Source of the DNA: Flavobacteriia bacterium
GTDB lineage: Bacteria; Bacteroidota; Bacteroidia; Flavobacteriales; Flavobacteriaceae
Assembly: GCA_018500075.1 (NCBI GenBank)
Contig: JAHBAN010000142.1
Location: forward strand, 1-22,068
DNA: 22,068 bases
Direction: 5' to 3'
The notes under the pieces are model-generated. The model saw only the letters and a program-made list of their open reading frames with translations, made no database searches and had not been told where the DNA came from. Of the stretch, positions 6,841 through 14,729 are shown piece by piece. Positions within the stretch are counted from its first letter, which is position 1. Every line of letters begins with the position of its first letter. A program made the position numbers and the translations under genes.

Positions 6841-7719
6841 TCAGACCCACTTCGCCAAAGGCGGCAGGCTCATCAAGACGGCATTGGCGTCATGCCCCGT
6901 CTCAAGGCCAAACTTGGTGCCACGGTCGTATACAAGGTTATACTCGGCATAAAGCCCGCGGTGCACGAGCTGCTGGTCTTTCTCTGCCGCGCCCCAAGGC
7001 TGGGCCATCCGTTTTTCGGTCAAGGGCACAAACGCCGGCAAAAAAGCACGCCCTATATCCTGAATCATGGCAAAGTCGGCCGCCCAGTCGCCGGTGTTGT
7101 GATCATCCAGAAAAATACCGCCCACGCCCCGCGCCCGCTTGCGATGCGGAATATAAAAATAGTCATCCGCCCATGCCTTGAGGCGCGGATAATGCTCCTC
7201 CCCATGCCTGTCGCAATGCTCTTTCTGAACAGCATGAAAATGCGCCGTATCCTCGGCATATTCGATACAGGGGTTAAGATCGGACCCGCCGCCAAACCAC
7301 CAGCCATGCGGCGTCCAGAACATCCGGGTGTTCATATGAACAGCAGGGCTGTGCGGGTTTTGCATATGGGCCACAAGGCTGATCCCCGACGCCCAGAAGC
7401 GCGGATCCTCTGCCATGCCGTCAAGGCCCTTGCGCGCCGCCATAGCCGCCTGCGCCCGGCTGCCAAGCGTGCCAAAAACGGTCGAGATATTCACCCCGAC
7501 CTTCTCAAACACGCGCCCGCCGCGCATCACACTCATGAGGCCGCCGCCCGCATCAGAGCCGTCGTCTGACTGGCGCGTTGTCTGCGTCACTTCAAAACGC
7601 CCCGCAGGATCATGGCCGCCAAAGGCGTCCTCGATGCCCTCAAAGCTGGCGACGATCTCGTCGCGAAGCCTGCGGAACCACGCGCTCGCCTCGGCTTTCT
7701 CGCTGCTCATATCGCTCAT
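6841..7719 (-). CDS. hemF: Oxygen-dependent coproporphyrinogen III oxidase
   Basis: A 292-residue soluble enzyme that oxidatively decarboxylates two propionates of coproporphyrinogen III to vinyl groups using O2. Recognisable blocks are GGGLMSVMRGGRVFEKVGVN, the signature around HMNTRMFW and WWFGGGSDLNP, an FYIPHRKRARGVGGIF-like block (here YFYIPHRKRARGVGGIFLDD), and the C-terminal YAEYNLVYDRGTKFGLETG. Length is normal for the bacterial family. The ATG at 7719 has GGGGAAGAG upstream; a second Met three codons on is an alternative. It starts 11 bases after the stop of the SDR-like gene, so the two are in one operon, probably with clpS and the methyltransferase. Confidence 0.97.
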   Translation of the reverse strand: MSDMSSEKAEASAWFRRLRDEIVASFEGIEDAFGGHDPAGRFEVTQTTRQSDDGSDAGGGLMSVMRGGRVFEKVGVNISTVFGTLGSRAQAAMAARKGLDGMAEDPRFWASGISLVAHMQNPHSPAVHMNTRMFWTPHGWWFGGGSDLNPCIEYAEDTAHFHAVQKEHCDRHGEEHYPRLKAWADDYFYIPHRKRARGVGGIFLDDHNTGDWAADFAMIQDIGRAFLPAFVPLTEKRMAQPWGAAEKDQQLVHRGLYAEYNLVYDRGTKFGLETGHDANAVLMSLPPLAKWV

Positions 7720-7730
7720 TCTCTTCCCCC

Positions 7731-8534
7731 TCAGTGCGCAGGGGCGGTCACAGGGTCAAGCAGCGTGCGCCCGCCATCCACCGTGAGCACCTGCCCTGTC
7801 ATAAAGCCGGCCCCGTCCGACGCCAGAAACTGCGTCACTTCGGCAAGTTCGGTCGGGCTGGCGATTCGTCGCATCGGCGTGCCGTTTTCAATCACGGTGC
7901 GAAAATCGGGGTTGTCCCTGAGATGCTCCTGCAAACTCGCACTCATAACAGAGCCCATCGCCACCGCATTAACCCTGATCCGCTCGGGCGCCAGCGCAAC
8001 CGCAAGCGAGCGGGTCATCTGCTCCAGAGCTGCATTGGAAATCGACAGCGCCATCAGCTCGGGATGCGCCCGCCGCGCCAGAATAGACGACAGGTTGATG
8101 ATCGATCCCGCCGGCCTGTCGTTGTCGTCATCATGGGCCTGCTTGATCATCCGCTTGGCAATCAGCTGACTGAGGCGCAAAGACGCCATCAGATTTTGCT
8201 CCAGCGACATTTGCACCGCGTCATCATCCGGATTGAGCGGATCCGAGGTCACAACCTGCCGCGAGGCATTGACCAGAATATCAACCCGGTCAAACGCATC
8301 AATCGTGGCCGAAAGAAGATTGGCCAGCGTCAGCTTCTCGCGCAAATCCCCGGCAAAAGCTCGGATCTGGCTTCCCTCGTCTTGCACGCCGACTTCCTTG
8401 GTCAGCGCCTCGTCGTCCATATCGGCAAACATCACATTTGCGCCCTTGTCGACAAAATGCCGCGCAATCGCGAGGCCAACGCCATTCGCGGCCCCCGTGA
8501 CAATCGCCGTTTTTCCACTGATCGAAAGCGACAT
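7731..8534 (-). CDS. SDR-fold protein lacking the catalytic Tyr and Lys
   Basis: A 267-residue short-chain dehydrogenase/reductase fold. The nucleotide-binding TGAANGVG (about 13-20), an acidic residue after strand two (FADMD), DILVNAS in place of NNAG, Asn in EQNLMAS, and the late RIRVNAVAMG and MTGQVLTVDGG are all present. The active-site Ser is found (INLSS, about 150), but the YxxxK motif reads LSISN: Leu 163 and Asn 167 stand where Tyr and Lys should be. The flanking sequence aligns without gaps, so this is substitution, not frameshift. It may have lost oxidoreductase activity and serve as a binding or regulatory protein. Start at 8534 is supported by AGGAG six to seven bases upstream. 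It lies just upstream of hemF (11 bases) and 57 bases after the methyltransferase gene. Confidence 0.88.
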   Translation of the reverse strand: MSLSISGKTAIVTGAANGVGLAIARHFVDKGANVMFADMDDEALTKEVGVQDEGSQIRAFAGDLREKLTLANLLSATIDAFDRVDILVNASRQVVTSDPLNPDDDAVQMSLEQNLMASLRLSQLIAKRMIKQAHDDDNDRPAGSIINLSSILARRAHPELMALSISNAALEQMTRSLAVALAPERIRVNAVAMGSVMSASLQEHLRDNPDFRTVIENGTPMRRIASPTELAEVTQFLASDGAGFMTGQVLTVDGGRTLLDPVTAPAH

Positions 8535-8591
8535 CTCTCGCTCCTTCGTTCGAATCTTTGCCAAATCTGGCGGCAGTGTTAGCGCAAAAAC

Positions 8592-9584
8592 CTAGCGCTT
8601 GCGAGACGGCTTGGCCGCATGAAGGATCTTGAAGCGGCTGTTTCCGCCCTCCAGCTCCTCAACAAAGCCAAAGCGCGCACGCAGGCTCTCTTCATAGGGC
8701 AGATGACGGTTGGCCACCATATAGAGATGCCCGACCCCCTTGAGCGCCGCGGCCGCCGTGGCAATAAACGCCTGCCCCAGCTCGGGCACCCCCTTGCGCC
8801 CGGTGTGAAACGGCGGGTTCATGACAACAGTGTCAAGCGAGGCGCGCGGCTGCCAGCGGGTCGCATCGGCCCAATGAAACTGGGCGCGCGCATCCGGGAT
8901 GTTTTTCTTCGCACAGCCCAGCGCCGCATGGCTGGCTTCAACCAGATGCAAGCTCTCCACAGTCTGCCGCGTCAGAATGGCGCGCGAAAGATAGCCCCAG
9001 CCCGCCCCCAGATCGGCAATCTCCTTGCCGAGCTTTTCGGGCAAAACAGCCTCCAGAAGCCGCGAGCCCTCATCCACCTTATCCGCCGAAAAGACGCCGG
9101 GCACCGAGAAAAACCCCTCGGCAGTCTCACCGCCCGCGCCCGCCTCAAGCCAGTCCTGCGCCCCATCCTGCGCAAGCTCACAGCCAAAAATCTTACCATG
9201 CGCCTTGCTGTAGGCCGCACCACAGATGCCGCGCTTGCGCAGCTCTTTGAAGTGGCTGTCAACCCCGTCGGTCTTCACACCATCAACGATAAACGCGCCG
9301 CCCGTCAGCCGGGCCGCCCGCGCAAACAGCACCCGTCCCTCAAGCCGCCCCCGCGGCACAAAGACAATCGCGCCCGCCGCCGCCTCGGGCAGCTCTGTCG
9401 CCAGCGCATAGCCCTGTGCCTCATAAGCATTGGCCGCCACCACATCATCACAGACCAGCAAAAGCCGCTCTCGCGGCAAGCCCGCAAGACTTTGCCCCAC
9501 AGCGCCCAGAACAACAATCTCGCCCTCAGCAGGCAAGCTCACATACCCCGCCTCAAGCGCGAGCGACAAACGTGTATCCATCAT
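8592..9584 (-). CDS. RsmC/RlmG-like class I SAM-dependent methyltransferase
   Basis: A 330-residue protein with two halves. The N-terminal part (about 1-165) resembles the degenerate methyltransferase-like domain of RsmC. The C-terminal half is a Rossmann methyltransferase: DLGAGWGYLS (191-200) is the SAM-binding motif I, HLVEAS the acidic ribose site, and MNPPFH (255-260) the N-P-P-F motif of enzymes that methylate exocyclic amines. E. coli RsmC makes m2G1207 in 16S rRNA and RlmG makes m2G1835 in 23S rRNA; the exact target here is inferred only at family level. Start at 9584 (MMDTRL) follows GAAGGG about nine bases away. It begins 31 bases after clpS and ends with a lysine/arginine tail. Confidence 0.87.
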   Translation of the reverse strand: MMDTRLSLALEAGYVSLPAEGEIVVLGAVGQSLAGLPRERLLLVCDDVVAANAYEAQGYALATELPEAAAGAIVFVPRGRLEGRVLFARAARLTGGAFIVDGVKTDGVDSHFKELRKRGICGAAYSKAHGKIFGCELAQDGAQDWLEAGAGGETAEGFFSVPGVFSADKVDEGSRLLEAVLPEKLGKEIADLGAGWGYLSRAILTRQTVESLHLVEASHAALGCAKKNIPDARAQFHWADATRWQPRASLDTVVMNPPFHTGRKGVPELGQAFIATAAAALKGVGHLYMVANRHLPYEESLRARFGFVEELEGGNSRFKILHAAKPSRKR

Positions 9585-9615
9585 CCGAATAATCCCTTCA
9601 AGGCGAGGCCGCGCC

Positions 9616-9933
9616 TCACTCCTTTTCCATCGTGCATTGCAGCGGGTGCTGATGCTGGCGCGCAAGGTCCATCACCTGGGTCACCTTCGTTTCCGCAATC
9701 TCATGCGAGAAAACACCGACAACAGCAAGCCCCCGCTTATGCACCGTCAGCATAATCTCGAACGCCTGAGCATGATCCATAGCAAAAAACCGCTCCAGAA
9801 CGTGCACAACAAATTCCATCGGCGTATAATCATCATTCAGCAGCATCACCTTATAAAGAGGTGGCCGCTTGGTCTTGGGCTTCACTTTGGTCAAAACAGA
9901 AGCATCGCCCCCGTCATCCCCCTGCTCGCCCAT
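9616..9933 (-). CDS. clpS: ATP-dependent Clp protease adaptor ClpS
   Basis: The adaptor binds N-degron substrates and delivers them to ClpA-ClpP. The ClpS core is complete: KVKPKTKRPPLYKVMLLNDD, the substrate-pocket segment NDDYTPMEFVVHVL, the TVHKRGLAVVGVFSHEIAETK strand and the C-terminal QHPLQCTMEKE. From the ATG at 9933 it has 105 residues, usual for the short alphaproteobacterial form, with a flexible Gly/Asp-rich N-terminus (GEQGDDGGD). In-frame ATGs at 9957 and 9969 are alternatives; none has a clean ribosome site, so the start is the uncertain part. It is first in a run with the methyltransferase, the SDR-like gene and hemF. Confidence 0.95.
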   Translation of the reverse strand: MGEQGDDGGDASVLTKVKPKTKRPPLYKVMLLNDDYTPMEFVVHVLERFFAMDHAQAFEIMLTVHKRGLAVVGVFSHEIAETKVTQVMDLARQHQHPLQCTMEKE

Positions 9934-9992
9934 CCAAATGATCGCAAATTCCTGCATCAGTCCCGACATTCTGCTGTCCACGCGCCCCGTCC

Positions 9993-9998
9993 TATATA
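9993..9998 (-). promoter_or_regulatory. -10-like box upstream of clpS
   Basis: TATATA on the minus strand, about 60 bases before the preferred clpS start, is the only AT-rich -10-like element in the region. No convincing -35 was found 16-18 bp upstream. Confidence 0.35.
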
Positions 9999-10047
9999 AC
10001 GTCTCATGGGCTGCTGAAAAGAGCCTGACGCAAACTCTCCCCAAACC

Positions 10048-10144
10048 AGAGGCCCGGGGCCGCCTCTTCGGCTTTTTCTTTCTCCAAATATCCCGGGGGG
10101 ACAGCCAGAACCGCAGGTTTGGCTGAGGGGGGCTGGCCCCCCTC
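10048..10144. repeat. Hairpin-rich intergenic element, likely a dispersed Rhodobacteraceae repeat
   Basis: Between clpS and ade lie three inverted repeats in a row. AGAGGC/GCCTCT (10048-10053, 10062-10067) is followed by a T-rich tract (10073-10081). CAGCCAGA with TTTGGCTG (10102-10125) forms an 8-bp stem with one G-T pair. GAGGGGGGC/GCCCCCCTC (10125-10133, 10136-10144) is a perfect 9-bp stem. Between the first and second sits CCAAATATCCCGGGGG, which I recall as a frequent motif in intergenic hairpin repeats of this bacterial family; this recollection is not verified. It lies after the 3' end of ade and may act as its terminator or RNA-end stabiliser. Confidence 0.55.
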
Positions 10145-10179
10145 TCAAACATCCTGTGCGGCGCAGCCGCGCCTTCAGA

Positions 10180-11886
10180 TCACCCGATGATCTCGAAAGC
10201 CGTCACATCCACAAGCCCCCGATCGGTGATCTTGAGCGCCGGAATCACGGGCAGCGCCAGAAAGGCCAGTTGCAAGAACGGCTCGTGCAGGCGCACCCCG
10301 AGTTGCGCCGCCGCGCGGCGCAGCTCGATCAGCTCTGCGTGGACCGTCTCATAGCTCTCAAGGCTCATCAGCCCCGCCAGCGGCAGCGCAAGTTCGGCGC
10401 GCACATGGCCCCCCTCCACAACAACAAATCCGCCCTCAATCTCGCCCAGACGGTTCGCCGCCCGCGCCATATCGTCATAATCCGCGCCCACAACCGCAAT
10501 ATTGTGATGGTCATGACACACCGTCGAGGCAATCGCCCCGCGCTTCAGCCCGAAGCCGCGCACAAACCCCGTGGCGATATTACCGTTCTTGCCATGCCGC
10601 TCGATCACCGCGATCTTGACCAGATCACGCGCCACATCAGGTCGCTTGTCGCCATCCGCAATCGGGATATCTTCCTGCAAATGTTCGGTGATAATCTTGC
10701 CTTCTATGATCCCGATCACATCGGTGCGTTCGCGATTGCCTCGGGTGCGAAACGCCTGCGCCGTCACAGGCGGCGCCTTCACCGAGCGGCGCCCGACAGG
10801 CTCGATCAGCTCCCGCGCGGCAAACTCCGCCTCGCTCATACGCACGCCGCGCGCCCAGACCGCCTGCACATCACAGGCCTCAAGGCTCTTGAGCGCCACA
10901 ATATCCGCGCGCTTGCCGGGCGCGATCTGCCCGCGATCCTTCAGCCCGAACGCCTCCGCCGCAGACAGGCTCGCCGCGCGATACACCGCCCGCGCAGAAC
11001 AGCCCCGCGCAATCAGGCGCCGGATCATATAATCGAGATGCCCTTCCTCGGCGATATCAAGCGGGTTCCGGTCATCGGTGCACAGGCACAGATAGGGCGA
11101 GGTGAAATCGTCCAGCACCTCCGCCAGCGCGTCCAGATCCTTGCTGACAGAGCCTTCCCGAATGAGCACCCGCAGCCCCTTTTGCAGCTTCTCGCGGGCC
11201 TCCGCGGCACCCGTCGCCTCATGCTCTGTGCGGATTCCCGCACTGACATAGGCGTTGAGGTCCATCCCCGACAGCAAGGGGGCGTGCCCGTCAATATGGC
11301 GTCCCTCAAAAAGCCTGAGCTTTTCCATAAGGCCCGCGTCCCGATGGATCACGCCGGGATAGTTCATCACCTCGGCCAGCCCGCTCACCTGCGGATGGGC
11401 CATCAGCGGCGCAAGGTCTTGCGCCTCGATCCGCGCTCCGGCTGTTTCCATCTCGGTGGAGGGCACACAAGAGCTGAGATTCACCCGCAAATCCATCAAA
11501 ACCCGCTCGGAGGCCTCCAGAAAATACTGCAACCCTTCCACCCCGATCACATTGGCAATCTCATGCGGATCACAAATCGCCGTGGTCACGCCTCGTGGCC
11601 CAACGCAGCGGTCAAACTCGAACGGCGTGACTAGCGAGCTTTCCACATGGAGATGCGTGTCGATAAACCCCGGCACAAGCGTCAGCCCGCTCACATCAAC
11701 GATCTCGCGCGCCTCATAAGCCCCGCCAATCCCCGCGATCACACCCTGAACAATCGCCACATCTCCGGCAATCCGCGTGCCCGTCACCACATCAAAAACT
11801 TCGCCCCCCCGCAGCACAATGTCGGCAGGGGTCTCCCCGCGCGCGACAGCGATCCGCTGTTCAAGCTCTGCTGGTGCCTGCCGCAT
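10180..11886 (-). CDS. ade: Adenine deaminase
   Basis: A 568-residue amidohydrolase that converts adenine to hypoxanthine and ammonia. The metal-binding segment VPGFIDTHLHVESS has His 78 and His 80; HVESS and the later DPHEIANV, STEME, GHAPLLSG and the C-terminal TVCHDHHNIAVVG are diagnostic of the Ade family as opposed to the unrelated adenosine-deaminase-type enzymes. Length is usual for bacterial Ade. The ATG at 11886 is chosen because GGGAGG lies six bases upstream; it overlaps the 3' end of the hydroxypyruvate isomerase-like gene by 26 bases. It is the last gene of the purine operon, and its product, hypoxanthine, is a substrate of the XdhAB enzyme encoded upstream. Confidence 0.95.
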   Translation of the reverse strand: MRQAPAELEQRIAVARGETPADIVLRGGEVFDVVTGTRIAGDVAIVQGVIAGIGGAYEAREIVDVSGLTLVPGFIDTHLHVESSLVTPFEFDRCVGPRGVTTAICDPHEIANVIGVEGLQYFLEASERVLMDLRVNLSSCVPSTEMETAGARIEAQDLAPLMAHPQVSGLAEVMNYPGVIHRDAGLMEKLRLFEGRHIDGHAPLLSGMDLNAYVSAGIRTEHEATGAAEAREKLQKGLRVLIREGSVSKDLDALAEVLDDFTSPYLCLCTDDRNPLDIAEEGHLDYMIRRLIARGCSARAVYRAASLSAAEAFGLKDRGQIAPGKRADIVALKSLEACDVQAVWARGVRMSEAEFAARELIEPVGRRSVKAPPVTAQAFRTRGNRERTDVIGIIEGKIITEHLQEDIPIADGDKRPDVARDLVKIAVIERHGKNGNIATGFVRGFGLKRGAIASTVCHDHHNIAVVGADYDDMARAANRLGEIEGGFVVVEGGHVRAELALPLAGLMSLESYETVHAELIELRRAAAQLGVRLHEPFLQLAFLALPVIPALKITDRGLVDVTAFEIIG

Positions 11887-12637
11887 TTCGGGCCTCCCTG
11901 AGCCAGCCAAGGCCCTTCACTGTCTTGCCGCGCGGATGATACTCACAGCCGACCCAGCCTGCATATCCCGCCGCATCCAGCGCTGCAAACACCGCTCCGA
12001 AGCCGTCAGGCTCGTGCCGCTCCGGCACACCCGCGATCTGGATATGCGCAACATGAGGCATAACATCCGCCACCGCGCTCAAGGCGTCGCCCTCGGTGCG
12101 CTCGTGGTGGTAAATATCCCACTGAAGCGCGACATTTTCATGGTCGATCTTTTGCAACAGCTCCAGCGCCTGATCTGTGCGATTGAGAAAATATCCGGGC
12201 ATATCCACCGCATTGATCGGCTCTATCATCACACGGCATCCCTGCCGTGCCAGCCTGTCCGCCGCACGGCGCAGATTGCCGATATAACACGCCTCCGCCG
12301 CGCGGCCCTCGGCGATCCCGGCCATACAATGCACCCGTGCCGCGCCCAGACTACGGGCATAGCGCGCCGCCAGATCCAGACCCTCGGCAAACTCCGCTTC
12401 GCGCCCGCACACAGCCGCCAAACCGCGGTCGCATCCGCCCCAATCTCCGGGCGGAAGATTGAAGACAGACAGCCCCAGCGCATTGTCCCTGAGCGCCTGT
12501 GTCAGCCCCTCGGCCACATATCCGTAAGGAAACAGAAACTCGACAGCCCCAAACCCGGCCTTTCGCGCCGCCCTGAAGCGCGCCTCAAAGGGCAGCTCGG
12601 TGAACATCATCGAAATATTGGCCGAAAATCTTGGCAT
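11861..12637 (-). CDS. Hydroxypyruvate isomerase-family TIM-barrel protein
   Basis: A 258-residue protein of the xylose-isomerase-like TIM-barrel superfamily, closest in pattern to Hyi/OtnI: PRFSANISMMFTELPF at the start, FNLPPGDW, HCMAGIAEG, MIEPINAVDMPGYF with Glu 139, LQWDIYHHER, AHIQIAGVPERHEP and GCEYHPRG with Glu 232. These two Glu are the family's metal/acid-base residues. Hyi interconverts hydroxypyruvate and tartronate semialdehyde after glyoxylate carboligase. Its position between guaD and ade suggests that it handles the glyoxylate carbon released at the end of purine breakdown, though no gcl, uricase or allantoinase gene is in the window. It starts three bases after the guaD stop and overlaps ade by 26 bases. 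An OtnI-type 2-oxo-tetronate isomerase is an alternative. Confidence 0.85.
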   Translation of the reverse strand: MPRFSANISMMFTELPFEARFRAARKAGFGAVEFLFPYGYVAEGLTQALRDNALGLSVFNLPPGDWGGCDRGLAAVCGREAEFAEGLDLAARYARSLGAARVHCMAGIAEGRAAEACYIGNLRRAADRLARQGCRVMIEPINAVDMPGYFLNRTDQALELLQKIDHENVALQWDIYHHERTEGDALSAVADVMPHVAHIQIAGVPERHEPDGFGAVFAALDAAGYAGWVGCEYHPRGKTVKGLGWLREARNAAGTSRA

Positions 12638-12640
12638 CCC

Positions 12641-13936
12641 TCATACGTCCTTCTGTGCGGCACCGGCGACATAGGTCTGCGCAACGGCGCGATCATCCCC
12701 CATGATCATCAACAAGAACAGCTCTTCCGCAAGGGTCTCGATCCGGTCCGCGCGCAACGCCATCTCTGGCGTGGCGCGGGAATCCAGCACAACCATATCC
12801 GCCACACTCCCCGCCTCAAGCGTGCCGATCTCATGCACCAGCCCAAGCGCCTCGGCATTGCCCCGTGTGATCCAGTCAAACGCCTGATAGGGGTGCATTT
12901 GTTGTGCGCGTAGCTGCAAAACCTTATACCCCTCATTGAGGGTCTGGAGCATCGAGTAAGAGGTTCCCCCGCCGATGTCGGTGGCGATCCCGCCGCAAAT
13001 GCCGCGCCCGCGCAGCCCCGCATCATCATAAAGACCGGAGCCAAGAAACAGATTGGAGGTCGGGCAAAACACAGGCTTCGCCCCCGTCCCGGCCAAGACC
13101 TCGATCTCGCGCGGCTCAAGGTGAATCGCATGGCCAAGCAAGGCCCTTTCGCTCAACAGCCCGTAGCGCTCATAAATCCCGAGATAATCGGGCGCATCCG
13201 GATATAGCTCTTTGGCGCGTGCGATCTCGTTCACATTCTCGCTCACATGGGTCTGCATATAACAGTCAGGGTGCAAGGCACATAAAGCCCCCGCCGCCTC
13301 AAGCTGGGCCGGCGTAGAGGTCAACGCAAACCGCGGTGTGATCGCATAAGAGAGCCGCCCCCTGCCATGCCAGCGCTCGATCAAGGCAAGGCTCTCGTCA
13401 TAGCCGCTCTGCGCCGTATCCAGCAGCGCCTCGGGCGCATGACAATCCATCATCACCTTGCCCCCAATCATCCGCATCCCGCGCTGCTCGGCTTGCGCAA
13501 ACATCGCCTCGGCGCTCGTGGCATGAACCGAGCCATAGGCCACGCCGGTTGTCGTCCCGTTGCGCAACAGCCCGTCATAAAACCCGACCGCCATCGCCTC
13601 GCAATGCGCCATATCCGCAAAGCGCTGTTCTTCCACAAATGTATATGTATTGAGCCAATCCAGCAGGTCTTTGCCCCAGCTCGCCAAAACCTGAACTTGC
13701 GGAAAATGCAGATGTGTGTCGATAAACCCGGGCAAGATAAGATGCTCACGGTGATCCACAATATCAGCGCCTTGCGCGCCGCGGCGCAACTCATCCGCAC
13801 AGCCCATGGCCAGAATACGACCGTCTTTAACGTGCACAGCTCCCGCCGCGTGATAGGTCAGCGCCGCCGCGTCTGCGGCCCCTTCAGGGCGGCGTTGAAA
13901 GCTCAGCACGCGGCCAAGAAAGAGCGTCTCACCCAT
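12641..13936 (-). CDS. guaD: Guanine deaminase
   Basis: A 431-residue zinc amidohydrolase converting guanine to xanthine and ammonia. The zinc motif LPGFIDTHLHFPQ holds His 75 and His 77; LDWLNTYTFVEEQRF is the guanine-deaminase-specific segment, followed by TTGVAYGSVH, the QTHVSEN metal-His block, GHAIHLE, FCPTSNLFLGSG and ATDIGGGTSYSML with the catalytic Asp. Length is typical. The ATG at 13936 overlaps the xdhC stop by eight bases, so translation is coupled. Its xanthine product goes directly to the XdhAB enzyme of the same operon. Confidence 0.95.
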   Translation of the reverse strand: MGETLFLGRVLSFQRRPEGAADAAALTYHAAGAVHVKDGRILAMGCADELRRGAQGADIVDHREHLILPGFIDTHLHFPQVQVLASWGKDLLDWLNTYTFVEEQRFADMAHCEAMAVGFYDGLLRNGTTTGVAYGSVHATSAEAMFAQAEQRGMRMIGGKVMMDCHAPEALLDTAQSGYDESLALIERWHGRGRLSYAITPRFALTSTPAQLEAAGALCALHPDCYMQTHVSENVNEIARAKELYPDAPDYLGIYERYGLLSERALLGHAIHLEPREIEVLAGTGAKPVFCPTSNLFLGSGLYDDAGLRGRGICGGIATDIGGGTSYSMLQTLNEGYKVLQLRAQQMHPYQAFDWITRGNAEALGLVHEIGTLEAGSVADMVVLDSRATPEMALRADRIETLAEELFLLMIMGDDRAVAQTYVAGAAQKDV

Positions 13937-14729
13937 CGGCCATCTCCTTTGCCGGTTCTTTTGACAAAGCCGTCATAACCTCGGCCACAACAAAGGCCGC
14001 AATCACTTCGGGCCGCCTGTCGCCCTTGGAGGCACAGGCCATCGGACAGACCAAAGCGCCGGTCGGCCCCGCCGCCCAGCTGTCAAACTTCGCGCGCTTG
14101 GTCTTTGAGCCGATCATGCCAACATAAGCCGCATCGCCACGCGACAGCGCCTCTTGCGCCAGCAGAAAGTCAAGGCTGTGCTCATGCGTGGCGACAATAT
14201 AGGCCGCGCCCCGGCCCGCCCTGCGCAGCTCGGCTTCGGGCAGCGGCGTGCAGATATGCTCGCTGCCTTCAGGGGCGCGGGCCAGTTCTTCGGCGCGGCT
14301 GTCGATCAGTTTCGCCCGCACAGGCAGCGGCGCAAACCCATAGGCCAGCGCGCGGCCAATGTGACCCGAACCAAAAATCAGAACATCGGGAAGAGACGCC
14401 GCCCGCGCCGCCTCTTCGGCGGCCAGCCGCGCCTTGCCCGCAGCGTCCAGAACCCGCAGCCCAAGCCGCACACGCCCTCCACAACACTGGCCAATCTCCG
14501 GCCCCAAGGGCACAGTCATCTCACAGACGCCCGCCCCCGAGCGGGCAAGTTTGCGCGCCTCATCCAGAGCCATATATTCAAGCTGCCCGCCGCCCACAGT
14601 CCCCCAAACGCGGGCGCCGCGCACAAGCATAAACGCCCCCGCCTCACGCGGCGAGGAGCCGCGCACCTCGGCAATCCGCACCTCGACAATCGGGCCGTCT
14701 TGCGCCAGAAACTCCGCCAGCCCGCTCAT
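13929..14729 (-). CDS. xdhC: Xanthine dehydrogenase accessory protein XdhC
   Basis: A 266-residue chaperone. In Rhodobacter capsulatus XdhC binds the molybdenum cofactor, supports its sulfuration and inserts it into XdhB. The N-terminal XdhC/CoxI domain shows VRGSSPREAGAFMLV, GTVGGGQLE and the conserved QCCGGRV (about 81-87) needed for cofactor binding; the C-terminal Rossmann domain begins VLIFGSGHIGRALA and includes YVGMIGSKTKRAKF and ACASKGDRRPE. The ATG at 14729 overlaps the xdhB stop (ATGA); an upstream in-frame ATG at 14795 would lie inside xdhB. Order xdhA-xdhB-xdhC matches R. capsulatus. Confidence 0.95.
   Translation of the reverse strand: MSGLAEFLAQDGPIVEVRIAEVRGSSPREAGAFMLVRGARVWGTVGGGQLEYMALDEARKLARSGAGVCEMTVPLGPEIGQCCGGRVRLGLRVLDAAGKARLAAEEAARAASLPDVLIFGSGHIGRALAYGFAPLPVRAKLIDSRAEELARAPEGSEHICTPLPEAELRRAGRGAAYIVATHEHSLDFLLAQEALSRGDAAYVGMIGSKTKRAKFDSWAAGPTGALVCPMACASKGDRRPEVIAAFVVAEVMTALSKEPAKEMADG

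Noticed and set aside
10048..10081. Rho-independent terminator of a plus-strand gene
   Set aside because: The hairpin plus T-tract fits the plus strand, but no plus-strand gene lies upstream within about 3 kb, so I treat it as part of the repeat element.
10156..11634. Plus-strand reading frame of 492 codons
   Set aside because: It is antisense to ade, lacks any family motif, and its length follows from GC bias.
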